A program made the translations under genes and the position numbers. A DNA stretch of 63,621 nt from DATLGD01 sp035540755 (GTDB lineage Bacteria; Actinomycetota; Actinomycetes; Mycobacteriales; SCTD01), in NCBI GenBank assembly GCA_035540755.1, contig DATLGD010000189.1, forward strand, positions 1-63,621, read 5' to 3'. Below the pieces are notes generated by a model. It was given only the letters and a program-made list of their open reading frames with translations, did no database searches and was not told the origin of the DNA. Shown piece by piece: positions 15,920 to 25,410 of the stretch (its first letter is position 1; each line of letters starts with the position of its first letter).

Positions 15920-17155
15920 TCAGCCCGGCGGCCGGATGCCGGTCTGGTCCGTCGGCTGCCCCGCTGCGGCAGGGGGCGACCCGGGGAGCGGCTCGAGCTG
16001 GGCGAGGTGCTGCCGGACGTAGCGCACGACCACTGCCACGACGGCCACGACCGGCACCGCCAGGAACGCCCCGGTGATGCCTGCGAGGGTGCCGCCGGCC
16101 GTGACCGCGAGGATGACGACGGCCGGGTGGAGGTCGAGGGTCCGGCCGACGAGGACTGGCTGCAGGACGTTCCCCTCGAGCTGCTGCACGATCAGCACCA
16201 ACGCCACCACGACCAGCGCGCTGGTGACGCCGTTGGTCACCAGGGCCACCAGCGCCGCGAGCGCTCCGGTGACCACGGCGCCGATGATCGGGATGAACGC
16301 GCCGAAGAAGATGAGCACCGCCAGCGGCAGCGCCAGCGGCACGCCGAGGACCGCCAGCCCGATGCCGATGGCGACGGCGTCGACGAACCCGACGGCGGCC
16401 TGGGCCCGGATGAAGCCGGACAGCGTCACCCACGCCCGCTGGCCGACGGCGGACACGTGCGGCGCGGCCCGCGGTCCGACCAGTCCGCCGAGCCACGGCA
16501 GGAACTTCGGTCCGTCCTTGAGGAAGAAGAAGCACAGCACGACCGCCAGCAACCCGGTCAGCAGGAGCGAGCCGGCCGCGACGGCACCGGTGAGGACGCG
16601 GCCGGCGATGTTCTGGGCGTTGGCCTGCAGCGAGCTGATGACGTTGTCGACCGCGTTGCCGATCACGTCCTGGCCCAGGTTCAGCGGCGGCCCGGTGACG
16701 AGCTCCTGCAGGTTGTCGAGGCCCGCCACCACCTGGTCGGCGATCTCCTGCGCCTGGCCGGTCACCTGAGGCGCGAGCACGGCGACCGTCGCGGTCAGCA
16801 GGAGGACGCCGGCCAGCAGGACGGCAGCTGCCGACAGCGCGGGCGGTGCACCGCGGCGGCGCAGGAAGCGCACCGGCGGCCAGAACACCGTCGCGAGCAG
16901 CAGGCCGAGCAGCACCGGCAGGACGATGACCCACAGCCGGCTGAGGACGACGCCCACGAGCAGGACGGCTGCGGAGATGAGCAGCAGGCGCAGCGAGAAG
17001 GTGGCCAGCCGGGCGGTCGCCGTGCCGACGAGCGCCTCACGCGGGTGCGCTGAGGGGGGGAGCCGGCGGTGGGGCTCCGGTGTCGGCGTCACCTGGTCGG
17101 CCTCGACGCGCGTCGGGTCCGCGACAGGCGCGCCGTCGGAGGGGGGAGTGGTCAC
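15920..17155 (-). CDS. AI-2E family (UPF0118) transporter
   Basis: An integral membrane protein of about 411 residues with the family layout: paired N-terminal helices (LRLLLISAAVLLVGVV, LWVIVLPVLLGLLLATVFW), a third helix, a large soluble middle part, then several C-terminal helices including the FFGAFIPIIGAVVTG motif. The family covers AI-2 exporters and Na+/H+ antiporter-like members; the substrate here is unknown. GTG 17155 is chosen because an AGGA lies eight bases upstream and the extra frame before it is arginine/proline-rich. The Pro-rich cytoplasmic tail ends GIRPPG. It lies downstream of the DivIVA-like gene on the same strand. Confidence 0.82.
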   Translation of the reverse strand: MTTPPSDGAPVADPTRVEADQVTPTPEPHRRLPPSAHPREALVGTATARLATFSLRLLLISAAVLLVGVVLSRLWVIVLPVLLGLLLATVFWPPVRFLRRRGAPPALSAAAVLLAGVLLLTATVAVLAPQVTGQAQEIADQVVAGLDNLQELVTGPPLNLGQDVIGNAVDNVISSLQANAQNIAGRVLTGAVAAGSLLLTGLLAVVLCFFFLKDGPKFLPWLGGLVGPRAAPHVSAVGQRAWVTLSGFIRAQAAVGFVDAVAIGIGLAVLGVPLALPLAVLIFFGAFIPIIGAVVTGALAALVALVTNGVTSALVVVALVLIVQQLEGNVLQPVLVGRTLDLHPAVVILAVTAGGTLAGITGAFLAVPVVAVVAVVVRYVRQHLAQLEPLPGSPPAAAGQPTDQTGIRPPG

Positions 17156-17222
17156 CGGGAAATCCTGCACCAGGCCGGCGCCGTGAGGCGCGCTGGTCCG
17201 GTCCCGCGCGGACCCGAACGGG

Positions 17223-18098
17223 TCAGCCCTGCGGCTCGCCCCGACCCGAGCCGCGCTCGAACCGGCGGGTCTGGTCGGCGTCGCCCGGGGGTGCGGCGGA
17301 CGGCGCGGGGGGCGGCATCGCGGCACCCATCGTGCCGACGGCGGCGGCGATGGCGTCGCGCAGCTGGCCGAGCTGCTGCACGAGCGTGTCGCGCTGGCGG
17401 GTCAGCTGCTGCACCTCGCGCGAGACCTCGACGCGGGCCTGGGAGGCCTCCTTCTGCGTCTGCTCGTGCAGCAGGCGCACGTCGGCGCGGGCGGTCTCGA
17501 GCTGCTTGGCGGCGTCGCGCTCGGCGTCGGCGCGCAGGGCCTCGGCGCGGGCCTTGGCCTGCTCCAGCTCGCGCTCGGCTTCGCGGGCGGCGCGCGAGCG
17601 CACCGACTCGGCGTCCTTCTGGGCCTCGAGCCGGGCGGTCTCGGCCTCGCGCTGCGCCGTCTCGACCTCGCGCTCGCGCTTCTCGAGCACCTTGGTGCGC
17701 TCGGCGTTCTCGGCCGCGGCCTGCTCCTTCGCGGCGCCGAGCAGCGCGTCGGCCTCGGCTCGGGCGCTGCCCCGGATGGCCGCGGCCTCCTCCTCGGCCA
17801 GCTCGAGCATCTTGCGCAGCCGCTCGCCGACGAGCGCGGCCGGCTCCGGGCGGCCGGAGGCGCGCCGCTCGGTCTCGGACAGGCGGGCGGTCAGCTCGCC
17901 CACCTGGCGCTCGAGCGCGGCGATGCGACGGCCGTCCTCGGCGTGCCGCTCGTCGGCGTCGTTGAGGGCGACCTCGACCCGGTCGAGGTACTCCTCGACC
18001 TGGCGCGGGTCGTAGCCGCGCAGCACGTGGCGGAAGCCGCTGGGTTGCGCGTCGTCGTCCGTCAGAGGTACGAGGTCGTCCATCGTCTCGCTCGTCAT
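17223..18098 (-). CDS. DivIVA-domain coiled-coil protein
   Basis: A 291-residue protein. Residues ~21-40 (FRHVLRGYDPRQVEEYLDRV) match the DivIVA/Wag31 N-terminal motif that binds curved membrane. From ~45 to ~255 it is almost continuous charged coiled coil rich in Ala, Glu and Arg. The C-terminal tail is disordered and Pro-rich. Such proteins act as polar or septal scaffolds. It is not the main Wag31, which sits beside the cell-division cluster, so it is probably a secondary DivIVA-like protein. Start codon: ATG 18098. Confidence 0.8.
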   Translation of the reverse strand: MTSETMDDLVPLTDDDAQPSGFRHVLRGYDPRQVEEYLDRVEVALNDADERHAEDGRRIAALERQVGELTARLSETERRASGRPEPAALVGERLRKMLELAEEEAAAIRGSARAEADALLGAAKEQAAAENAERTKVLEKREREVETAQREAETARLEAQKDAESVRSRAAREAERELEQAKARAEALRADAERDAAKQLETARADVRLLHEQTQKEASQARVEVSREVQQLTRQRDTLVQQLGQLRDAIAAAVGTMGAAMPPPAPSAAPPGDADQTRRFERGSGRGEPQG

Positions 18099-18189
18099 GC
18101 TGCTTGTAGTACCACCGCGCGGGCCGTCGGACGCGGAGGCACGACGGTACGTGATGCGACCGACTCCGGCGCCGGAGGGCAGGTGCCGG

Positions 18190-19527
18190 TCAGACGTTCC
18201 GGAAGCGGTTGATGGCCGTCTCGTGCTTCGCCCGGAACTCCGCCGCCTCCGGCTCGATGCCGAGGCCCTCCTCGGGCGCCAGGCACAGGACGCCGACCTT
18301 GCCCTGGTGCAGGTTCTTGTGCACGTCGTAGGCCGCCTGCCCGGTGTCGGCGAGCGAGTAGGTCTTCGACAGGGTCGGGTGGATCTTGCCCTTGGCGATG
18401 AGCCGGTTGGCCTCCCACGACTCGCGGTAGTTCGCGAAGTGCGAGGAGACGATGCGCTTGAGGTTCATCCACAGGTAGCGGTTGTCGTAGGAGTGCATGT
18501 AGCCGCTGGTCGAGGCGCAGGTGGTGATGACGCCGCCCTTGCGCGTGACGTAGACCGACGCGCCGAAGGTCTCGCGGCCCGGGTGCTCGAAGACGATGTC
18601 GATGTCCTCGCCACCGGTCAGGGAGCGGATCTTCTTGCCGAAGCGCTGCCACTCCTTCGGGTCCTGGGTGTGCTCGTCCTTCCAGAACCGGTAGCCCTCC
18701 TCGCTGCGGTCGATGACCAGCTCGGCGCCCATGCTCCGCACGATGTCGGCCTTCTCGGGGGAGCTGACGACGCAGACCGGCGTGCCGCCGCCGTTGAGCA
18801 CGTACTGGGTGGCGTAGGAGCCCAGGCCGCCGGAGGCGCCCCAGACGAGCACGTTGTCGCCCTGCTTCATGTTGCCGGCGTTCTTGCTGACCAGCTGCCG
18901 GTAGGCGGTGGAGTTGACCAGGCCGGGGACGGCGGCCTCCTCCCAGGTGAGGTGGGCCGGCTTGGGCATGAGCTGGTTGCTCTTGACCAGGGCCAGCTCG
19001 GCCAGCCCGCCGAAGTTCGTCTCGAAGCCCCAGATCCGCTGCTGCGGGTCCATCATCGTGTCGTCGTGGCCCTCGGGGTCCTCGAGCTCGACCGACAGGC
19101 AGTGCGCGACGACCTTGTCGCCGGCCTTCCACTTCGAGACCCCCGGGCCGACGGCGAGCACGACGCCGGACAGGTCGGAGCCCACGACGTGGTAGGGCAG
19201 GTCGTGCCGTTTGGACAGGTCGTTGAGGCGGCCGTAGCGCTCGAGGAAGCCGAAGGTCGACACCGGCTCGAAGATCGAGGTCCAGACGGTGTTGAAGTTC
19301 ACCGACGAGGCCATGACGGCGACGATGGCCTCACCCGGACCGAGCTGCGGGGTGGCCACCTCGTCGAGGTGCAGGCTCTGCCGCGGGTCCTTGTCGCGGG
19401 TGGTGAGCCCCTCGAACATGCCCACCTCGTCCTTGCGGACGACCATGCCCCGGTAGCTCTCGGGAACCTTGGTGCCCGCCAGGGCATCAGTGTTGCCGGA
19501 GACGATGGCGTCGCGGATGTCGTGCAC
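18190..19527 (-). CDS. ccrA: Crotonyl-CoA carboxylase/reductase
   Basis: A 445-residue enzyme that reductively carboxylates crotonyl-CoA to ethylmalonyl-CoA with NADPH and CO2. It supplies the ethylmalonyl-CoA pathway or polyketide extender units. The MDR fold is visible as the cofactor motif WGASGGLGSYATQ (~229-241). The CO2-pocket residues known from characterised enzymes appear conserved: Asn79 (SSVNFN), Phe168-Glu169 (WGFETN) and His363 (SSHFAN). It is therefore likely a true carboxylase rather than a plain enoyl reductase. It is close to methylmalonyl-CoA epimerase, a thiolase and meaB, which fit the same pathway. A -10-like element lies 36 bases upstream. Confidence 0.93.
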   Translation of the reverse strand: MHDIRDAIVSGNTDALAGTKVPESYRGMVVRKDEVGMFEGLTTRDKDPRQSLHLDEVATPQLGPGEAIVAVMASSVNFNTVWTSIFEPVSTFGFLERYGRLNDLSKRHDLPYHVVGSDLSGVVLAVGPGVSKWKAGDKVVAHCLSVELEDPEGHDDTMMDPQQRIWGFETNFGGLAELALVKSNQLMPKPAHLTWEEAAVPGLVNSTAYRQLVSKNAGNMKQGDNVLVWGASGGLGSYATQYVLNGGGTPVCVVSSPEKADIVRSMGAELVIDRSEEGYRFWKDEHTQDPKEWQRFGKKIRSLTGGEDIDIVFEHPGRETFGASVYVTRKGGVITTCASTSGYMHSYDNRYLWMNLKRIVSSHFANYRESWEANRLIAKGKIHPTLSKTYSLADTGQAAYDVHKNLHQGKVGVLCLAPEEGLGIEPEAAEFRAKHETAINRFRNV

Positions 19528-19562
19528 GGCAGGGCCTTCCGTCCGAGGGCGCGGTCGAGCGG

Positions 19563-19581
19563 AGACTACCGACGAGTAGCG
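19563..19581 (-). promoter_or_regulatory. Promoter with operator-like CTAC..GTAG element upstream of ccr
   Basis: On the minus strand CTACTCGTCGGTAGTCT contains a TAGTCT -10 element (19568-19563) about 35 bases before the ccr start. CTAC and GTAG arms surround a central CG-rich core. The plus-strand pattern ACCnnCGnGTAGC recurs upstream of icmA (40803 region) and etfB (60144 region), hinting at a shared acyl-CoA regulator. Confidence 0.45.
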
Positions 19582-19619
19582 GACCGGGCGGCAGCCGGGT
19601 CCGGCAAATCCGCGCGGGC

Positions 19620-20075
19620 TCAGTGCCCCATGCCCTCCGGGCCGGGCTGCACGAGCTCGACCAGCACGCCGCCGGCGCTCTTGGGGTGGACGAAGTTGAC
19701 CTTGGAGCCGGCGGTGCCGGTCCTCGGGGCGTCGTAGAGCAGGCGCATGCCCTGACCGCGCAGGTGCTCCCCGAGCGCCTCGACGTCGTCGGTGCGGTAG
19801 GCCATCTGCTGGATCCCCGGCCCGCTCCGGTCGAGGAACTTCCCGATCGGGCTGTCCGCCGACAGCGGCGCGAGCAGCTGCACGTAGGAGCCGCTGTCGC
19901 CCACCGCCATCATCGCCTCGCGCACGCCCTGCTCCTCGTTGACCTCCGTGTGCACGCAGGTCATCCCGTAGGCGCTCGTGTAGAGCTCGATCGCGACGTC
20001 GAGGTCGGCGACGGCGATGCCGACGTGGTCGATGGCGGTGATGCGTCCGGTGCTGGGGGCGTCGGTGCTGGTCAC
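19620..20075 (-). CDS. mce: Methylmalonyl-CoA epimerase
   Basis: A 151-residue vicinal-oxygen-chelate protein interconverting (R)- and (S)-methylmalonyl-CoA (possibly ethylmalonyl-CoA too). Metal-ligand positions are visible: His in DHVGIAV (~18), Gln in SYVQLLAP and Glu in GVLVELVQP. The usual second His (HHIAYR) is Gln-Gln in GIQQMAYR, a variant I believe is common in actinobacterial homologues. The GTG start at 20075 has an AGGAG eight bases upstream. It lies between ccr (same strand) and a divergent thiolase, linking it to C4/C3 acyl-CoA metabolism. Confidence 0.88.
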   Translation of the reverse strand: MTSTDAPSTGRITAIDHVGIAVADLDVAIELYTSAYGMTCVHTEVNEEQGVREAMMAVGDSGSYVQLLAPLSADSPIGKFLDRSGPGIQQMAYRTDDVEALGEHLRGQGMRLLYDAPRTGTAGSKVNFVHPKSAGGVLVELVQPGPEGMGH

Positions 20076-20154
20076 GGCGAGGGCTCCTGTTCAGGCCGGG
20101 AAGGTCCGGCGCCTATCCTCGCAGCACCTGTTCGCCCGTCATGGAGGCCTCCGC

Positions 20155-21354
20155 ATGCCCGCAGACCGCACCGTCATCGTCGGAGGGGCCCGCACGCCCA
20201 TCGGCAAGCTCGCCGGCGGCCTCAAGGACTTCTCCGCCATGGACCTCGGCGGCATCGCCATCGAGGCGGCGCTGGACCGGGCCGGGATCTCGGGCAGCGA
20301 CGTCGATTACGTGATCATGGGACAGGTGCTGCAGGCCGGCCAGGGCCAGATCACCGCGCGCCAGGCCGCCGTCAAGGGCGGCATCCCGATGGACGTGCCC
20401 GCCCTGACCATCAACAAGGTCTGCCTGTCCGGGCTGTCCGCCATTGCCATGGCCGACCAGCTCATCCGCGCCGGCGAGTTCGAGGTCGTCGTCGCCGGCG
20501 GCATGGAGTCGATGACGCAGGCGCCCTACCTGCTGCCGAAGGCCCGCCAGGGCTACCGCTACGGCAACGCCGAGATCCTCGACGCCACGTTCCACGACGG
20601 CCTGTTCGACGCCTTCGACAAGGAGGCCATGGGCGAGTCGACGGAGAAGCACAACGACGCCCACGGCTTCAGCCGCGAGGAGCAGGACGAGTACGCCGCT
20701 CGCTCGCACGAGCTGGCCGCGGCCGCCATCAAGGAGGGCCGCTTCGCCGACGAGATCGTCCCGGTGCAGGTTCCCCAGCGCAAGGGCGACCCGCTCGTCG
20801 TCAGCGAGGACGAGGGGGTGCGTCCCGGCACCACCAGCGAGTCGCTCGGCAGGCTGCGCCCGGCCTTCCGCAAGGACGGCACCATCACCGCCGGCAACGC
20901 CTCGCAGATCTCCGACGGCGCCGCGGCCGTCGTCGTCATGAGCCGCAGGAAGGCCGAGGAGCTCGGCGTCACCGACCGGATCCTCTCCGAGATCGGCGCG
21001 CACGGCGTCGTCGCCGGCCCGGACAACTCGCTGCAGCTGCAGCCGGCGCGGGCCGTCCAGGCCGCGGTGGCCAAGAGCGACGTCTCGCTCGAGGACCTGA
21101 AGGTCATCGAGGTGAACGAGGCGTTCGCGGCCGTCGGCCTCGCCTCGCAGAAGGCGCTCGGCCTGGGCAACGACGTCTTCAACCCCAACGGCGGCGCCAT
21201 CGCCCTCGGCCACCCGATCGGCGCCTCCGGTGCGCGCCTCGCGCTCACCGTCGTGCACGAGCTCAAGCGCCGCGGTGGCGGCGCCGGTGCGGCAGCGCTC
21301 TGCGGCGGCGGCGGGCAGGGCGACGCGCTGATCCTCCACGTCCCGACCCCCTGA
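20155..21354 (+). CDS. Acetyl-CoA C-acetyltransferase (thiolase)
   Basis: A 399-residue biosynthetic-type thiolase that condenses two acetyl-CoA to acetoacetyl-CoA, or the reverse. Catalytic residues are visible: Cys in NKVCLSG (~89), His in GHPIGASG (~349) and Cys in ALCGGGGQGD (~380). NEAFAAV and GGMESM are family signatures. ATG 20155 has GGAGG about eight bases upstream; the longer open frame before it has no family similarity. The gene is eight bases upstream of meaB and divergent from the epimerase, so thiolase, Ccr, epimerase and mutase chaperone are clustered. It may feed acetoacetyl-CoA toward crotonyl-CoA. Confidence 0.92.
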   Translation: MPADRTVIVGGARTPIGKLAGGLKDFSAMDLGGIAIEAALDRAGISGSDVDYVIMGQVLQAGQGQITARQAAVKGGIPMDVPALTINKVCLSGLSAIAMADQLIRAGEFEVVVAGGMESMTQAPYLLPKARQGYRYGNAEILDATFHDGLFDAFDKEAMGESTEKHNDAHGFSREEQDEYAARSHELAAAAIKEGRFADEIVPVQVPQRKGDPLVVSEDEGVRPGTTSESLGRLRPAFRKDGTITAGNASQISDGAAAVVVMSRRKAEELGVTDRILSEIGAHGVVAGPDNSLQLQPARAVQAAVAKSDVSLEDLKVIEVNEAFAAVGLASQKALGLGNDVFNPNGGAIALGHPIGASGARLALTVVHELKRRGGGAGAAALCGGGGQGDALILHVPTP

Positions 21355-21362
21355 ACCGGGCA

Positions 21363-22340
21363 GTGACGACCGCGCGGTCGCGCCGCGCGCTCGACGTCCC
21401 CTCCCTCGTCGACCAGGCCAGGGAGGGCAGCCCGCGCGCCGTCGCCCGGCTGATCAGCCTGGTCGAGGACGCGAGCCCCGCGCTGCGCGAGGTCATGGCG
21501 CTGCTCGCCCCGCACGCCGGGCACGCGCGCGTCGTCGGGCTGACCGGCTCGCCCGGGGTCGGCAAGTCGACGTCGACGAGCGCGCTCGTGGCCGCCTACC
21601 GGCGGCGCGGGATGAAGGTCGGCGTGCTCGCCGTCGACCCGTCCTCACCCTTCTCCGGCGGGGCGCTGCTCGGCGACCGGGTGCGCATGCAGGACCACGC
21701 CACCGATCACGGTGTGTTCATCCGGTCGATGGCCTCGCGCGGGCACCTGGGCGGCCTGTCGTGGGCGACGCCGCAGGCGCTCCGCGTGCTGTCGGCGGCC
21801 GGCTGCGACGTGGTGCTCGTCGAGACCGTCGGGGTCGGCCAGGCGGAGGTCGAGGTGGCCCGCCTGGCGGACACGACCCTCGTCCTGCTCGCCCCTGGCA
21901 TGGGCGACGGCATCCAGGCCGCCAAGGCCGGCATCCTCGAGGTCGCCGACGTCTTCGTCGTGAACAAGGCCGACCGCGACGGCGCCGACTCCGTGGTGCG
22001 CGACCTGCGCTACATGCTCAGCCTGGGCGACCGGCGCACCGACTCCGGCTGGCGACCGCCGATCGTCAAGACGGTGGCCTCCAAGGGCGAGGGCGCCGAC
22101 GAGGTGGTCGAGGAGATCGAGCGGCACGGCGCCTGGCTGACCGACAGCGGCTCCCTCGACGCCCGCCGCCGGGCGAGGGCCGCCGACGAGGTGGAGGCCA
22201 TCGCCGTCACCTCCTTGCGCGAGCGCATCGGCGACCTGCGCGGCGGCGACACCCTCGACCTGCTCGCCGCGCGGGTCGTCGCCGGCGACACCGACGCCTA
22301 TTGCGCCGCCGACGAGCTCGTCGCCGAGGTCACCCGGTGA
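21363..22340 (+). CDS. meaB: Methylmalonyl-CoA mutase-associated GTPase MeaB
   Basis: A 325-residue G3E-family P-loop GTPase that protects and reloads B12-dependent acyl-CoA mutases. Motifs: Walker A GSPGVGKS (~63-70), Walker B/switch VLVETVGVGQ, and base recognition NKAD (~201). The C-terminal part is the MeaB dimerisation arm. The GTG start lies eight bases after the thiolase stop. The same frame is open through upstream genes as an artefact. It may serve the IcmA mutase encoded at 40860 and any methylmalonyl- or ethylmalonyl-CoA mutase elsewhere. Its own stop overlaps the next gene by GTGA. Confidence 0.92.
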   Translation: MTTARSRRALDVPSLVDQAREGSPRAVARLISLVEDASPALREVMALLAPHAGHARVVGLTGSPGVGKSTSTSALVAAYRRRGMKVGVLAVDPSSPFSGGALLGDRVRMQDHATDHGVFIRSMASRGHLGGLSWATPQALRVLSAAGCDVVLVETVGVGQAEVEVARLADTTLVLLAPGMGDGIQAAKAGILEVADVFVVNKADRDGADSVVRDLRYMLSLGDRRTDSGWRPPIVKTVASKGEGADEVVEEIERHGAWLTDSGSLDARRRARAADEVEAIAVTSLRERIGDLRGGDTLDLLAARVVAGDTDAYCAADELVAEVTR

Positions 22341-22630
22341 AGGGCTTGTCCTTCCGGGTGCTGCGCGTGGTGGCGCTGCTCGAGTCGCTGTCGTTCGCCG
22401 TGCTGCTCGTCGGCTCGGTGCTCAAGCGCACCACCGAGACCGACATCGTCCCGGTGCTGGGGCCGCTGCACGGCGCGCTCTACGTCGCGCTCGTCCTGTT
22501 CGTGCTGGACAACCTCGGGCGGTTGCGCTGGGCGCCGTGGTTCACGCTGGTCATGCTGACGGTCGGCTCGCCCGGCGCGCACTTCGCCGTCGACGCCACC
22601 GCGCGCCGCCGCGCCGCCGCTGGGGTCTGA
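22337..22630 (+). CDS. DUF3817 family membrane protein
   Basis: A 97-residue integral membrane protein with three predicted helices. FRVLRVVALLESLSFAVLLVGS, a GPLHGALYVALVLFVLD segment and a final helix match the DUF3817 pattern, including the Gly-Pro-x-His-Gly motif. GTG 22337 overlaps the meaB stop by 4 bp. Function unknown; members often accompany unrelated metabolic operons in Actinobacteria. Confidence 0.8.
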   Translation: MKGLSFRVLRVVALLESLSFAVLLVGSVLKRTTETDIVPVLGPLHGALYVALVLFVLDNLGRLRWAPWFTLVMLTVGSPGAHFAVDATARRRAAAGV

Positions 22631-22653
22631 CGACCGGCTGGTAGGCATCCGGC

Positions 22654-23562
22654 ATGCACCCACGCCGCTCCCGGCTGCTCGCCGTCGCTCTCGCCGGTGC
22701 CGCCGCCGCTGCCGTCCGCCGCCGCGCGACCGCCGGCCTCGACACCTCCGACCTGACCGGGCGCACCGCCGTGGTCACCGGCGGCGGGTCGGGCATCGGC
22801 CGGTCGCTGGTCGTGCTGCTGGCCCGTCGCGGCGCGCACGTGCACGTCGTCGACCGCGACCTCGCCAGGGCGCAGGGCGTCGTGGTGGAGGTGCGGGCGG
22901 CGGGCGGCTCGGCCGTCGCGCACGCCGTCGACGTCAGCGACGCCGCCGCGGTCGGGGCGCTCGCCGACACCGTCTTCGCCGAGGGCCGGGTGGACCTGCT
23001 GTTCAACAACGCCGGCATCGGGCACGCCGGCGCCGTCGTCGACACCACGCTCGCCGACTGGAAGGCGCTGGTGGACGTCAACCTCATGGGCGTCGTGCAC
23101 GGCCTGCACGCGTTCCTGCCCCGCCTCGTCGCCCAGGACGGGCAGGCGCACGTCGTCAACACCGCCTCGATGGCGGGGCTGTTCCCGAGCCCGGGCCTGG
23201 TGCCGTACTCGACGACCAAGGCCGCCGTGGTCGGCCTGAGCGAGGCGGTCGACCGTGAGGTCGTCCGCGACGGCGTGCGTGTGCACGCGCTCTGTCCCGG
23301 CATCATCGCCACCGACATCATCCGCACCTCGACGATGCGGGGGCCGTGGGCGGACAAGCAGGCCGTCGTCGAGCAGATGTACGCGACCCGCGGCACCTCT
23401 CCCGACGTCGTCGCGCGGCAGGCGCTCGACGCGGTCGCGCGCGGACGAACCGTCATCCCGACGCCGCGGCACCAGGTCGTGCCGCCGTGGCTGGTGAAGC
23501 GCGCGTCGCCGAGCGCGGGTGCGGCGCTGGCCGGTGCCATGGCGCGGGTGGTCAGCAGGTAG
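22654..23562 (+). CDS. SDR-family oxidoreductase with N-terminal hydrophobic segment
   Basis: A 302-residue short-chain dehydrogenase. It begins with a basic/hydrophobic segment (RRSRLLAVALAGAAAAAVRRR) that could anchor it to the membrane. The Rossmann fold follows: TGGGSGIG (~42-49), NNAG (~117), a Ser in NTASMAG and the YSTTK motif (Tyr ~187). The C-terminal TPRHQVVPPWLVKR segment is typical of membrane-associated hydroxysteroid- or retinol-type SDRs. The substrate is unknown. It stands alone 23 bases after the DUF3817 gene. Confidence 0.8.
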   Translation: MHPRRSRLLAVALAGAAAAAVRRRATAGLDTSDLTGRTAVVTGGGSGIGRSLVVLLARRGAHVHVVDRDLARAQGVVVEVRAAGGSAVAHAVDVSDAAAVGALADTVFAEGRVDLLFNNAGIGHAGAVVDTTLADWKALVDVNLMGVVHGLHAFLPRLVAQDGQAHVVNTASMAGLFPSPGLVPYSTTKAAVVGLSEAVDREVVRDGVRVHALCPGIIATDIIRTSTMRGPWADKQAVVEQMYATRGTSPDVVARQALDAVARGRTVIPTPRHQVVPPWLVKRASPSAGAALAGAMARVVSR

Positions 23563-23624
23563 CGGCGCCCGAAGGCCCGGACTCGATCACACGGGGTCGG
23601 GTCGTGCCTCGACCGCGGGACGCC

Positions 23625-24880
23625 TCACGGTCCCGCCCGTCCGAAGCGCCACACCTCGTGTGCCACCGCCGCTCGGGCGGGCTGCCGACGCAGCTGGCGG
23701 ACGCTTCGGCTCGCCAGCGCGGCCGGTGTGGCGGCGCAGATGGCTGCGGCGCAGCCGAGGAGAGTGACGTCCGTGCCGACCAGCGTCGAGACCGGACCGA
23801 CGGCCGCCTGTCCGAGCGGTATGGCCACGAAGGAACCGACGGCGTCGTAGGAGTAGACCCGCGCCAGGCGGTCGGGCGGGACGTGCTGCTGCAGCGCGAC
23901 ATCCCACGCCACGCCGAACTGCTCGATGGCGAAACCTGCCAGCAGCGCCGCGACCAGCAGGGCGGTGAGGGTGGGGGTCAGGGCGAGGGCGACGGCAGGC
24001 AGCGCGCTCAGGGCGGTGAGGGCGACGCCGGCGCGCAGGGGTCGCTCGGGGCGCCAGCGCAGCGCCACGAGGCCACCCACGACCAAGCCGGCGGCCTGGG
24101 CCGCCAGCACGAATCCGTAGGCCGCCCGGCCGATGGTGCGGTCGGCGACCACCGGACCGAGCACCGCGGCCGTCCCGACGAACGCTGCATTCACGACGGC
24201 GAACTGCGCCACGACGACCCACGTCCAGCGACGGCTGGTGAACTCCGCCCAGCCGTCTCGCAGATCGGCGAGCACGCCTGCGCCGGCCGCCCTCGGCACC
24301 GCCTGACGGGCCGGCCGGATCCGCGAGAACAGCAGGGCCGCCAGCGCGTACGCGCCGGCGTCCACGACGAGCCCGAAGCCGGGTCCGAGGACGGCGACGA
24401 GCACGCCACCGGTGGTCGCTCCCAGGATCGCTGAGGTGTTCATGCTCAGCCGCAGCAGCGCGTTCGCCTGCTGCAGCACCGGGGCTGGGACTGTCTGCGG
24501 CGTGATCGCGGAGGAGGCGGGAAAGGCGATGGCGGCGACCGCGCCGTTGAGGGCGCTGAGGGCCACGAGCGTCGCGATGCCGGCGCTCCCGGAAAGGACC
24601 AGGCCGGCCACGACGCCCTGCGTGGCCGCTGCGGCGAGTGAGGACCGGCCAGCACCAGATGCCGCGGAAGGCGGTCGGCGACCACCCCGCCGAAGAGCAG
24701 GAGCAGCAGCTTGGCCAGCGAACGGGCGGCGACGACGAGGCCGACGTCAGTGGCGGATCCGGTGAGGTCCAGCACGGCGAAGGCGAGCGCGATCGGCGCG
24801 ATCGCGTTGCCCAGCAACGAGGTCGTCCGTGCGGCCAGGAGCCAGCGGAAGGGGATGTGGCGGAGGGGACCCAGGCTCAC
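23625..24880 (-). pseudogene. MFS exporter, single-base frameshift
   Basis: The translation reads as one MFS drug-exporter-like protein of about 418 residues in two frames. The first runs from GTG 24880 (PFRWLLAARTTSLLGNAIAP, then DRLPRHLVLAG). The second continues SSLAAAATQGVVAGLVLSG through about ten membrane helices to the stop at 23625. The switch lies at about 24643-24646, where one base is missing. Everything else looks preserved, so this is either a recent loss or a sequencing error. The start overlaps the upstream ArsR-type regulator stop by GTGA; the regulator presumably controls it. Confidence 0.75.
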
Positions 24881-25410
24881 CGTGCGGCGGTGCGGAACAG
24901 CGAGGCCGTCATCGAGACCCGGACTGCGTCCGGTGAACGTGCCGGCAGAGCGGCCGCGTGCAGGGTGGCCGAGGCCGCCTCGACCGTGTCGACGACGTCC
25001 TGCCAGACCTGCGCGTCGACCCACAGGTCGGCGTCGACGTTCAGCCCCGGGCCGGCGACGCGGTGGGAGTACCGCCGTCGGAGCTCTGCCGCCACGAGCG
25101 CCACGAACTGCTTCTCGGCCTCCCGGGTCCACCACGCCGAGTCGGGCGCCTCGGGCCCGGTGGCAGGCGCTTCGGGCGGTCCCGCCTGGCGGTAGCGCCG
25201 AGCCCGGCCGCCACGGATCTCGACCTCCTCGGTGACCTGCACGAGCCCGGCGCGCTCGAGCGTCCGGAGGTGGTAGCTGGTGCCGGCCTGCGACAGCCCG
25301 AGCTCCCGCGCTGCCTCGGCCGCGCTGAGCGCCGAACCGGTCAGCAGCGACAGCAGCTGAAGGCGCACCGGATGCGCCAGCGCGCGGAACGTCCGCACTC
25401 GACTGTCCAT
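24877..25410 (-). CDS. ArsR-type winged-helix transcriptional regulator
   Basis: A 177-residue regulator. Residues ~5-70 form a winged helix-turn-helix (RTFRALAHPVRLQLLSLL, then ELGLSQAGTSYHLRTLERAGLV). The wing RGGRARRYR follows. The C-terminal half is helical and rich in Trp/Val, perhaps a ligand-binding or dimerisation part. No ArsR metal-ligand cysteines are present, so it is unlikely to be a metal sensor. It overlaps the MFS exporter gene by 4 bp. It probably represses its own operon in response to a compound the exporter removes. Confidence 0.82.
   Translation of the reverse strand: MDSRVRTFRALAHPVRLQLLSLLTGSALSAAEAARELGLSQAGTSYHLRTLERAGLVQVTEEVEIRGGRARRYRQAGPPEAPATGPEAPDSAWWTREAEKQFVALVAAELRRRYSHRVAGPGLNVDADLWVDAQVWQDVVDTVEAASATLHAAALPARSPDAVRVSMTASLFRTAAR

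Noticed and set aside
19623..21362. A 905-codon frame fused ahead of MeaB
   Set aside because: The upstream part is antisense to the epimerase and out of frame in the thiolase gene. The MeaB similarity begins at GTG 21363.
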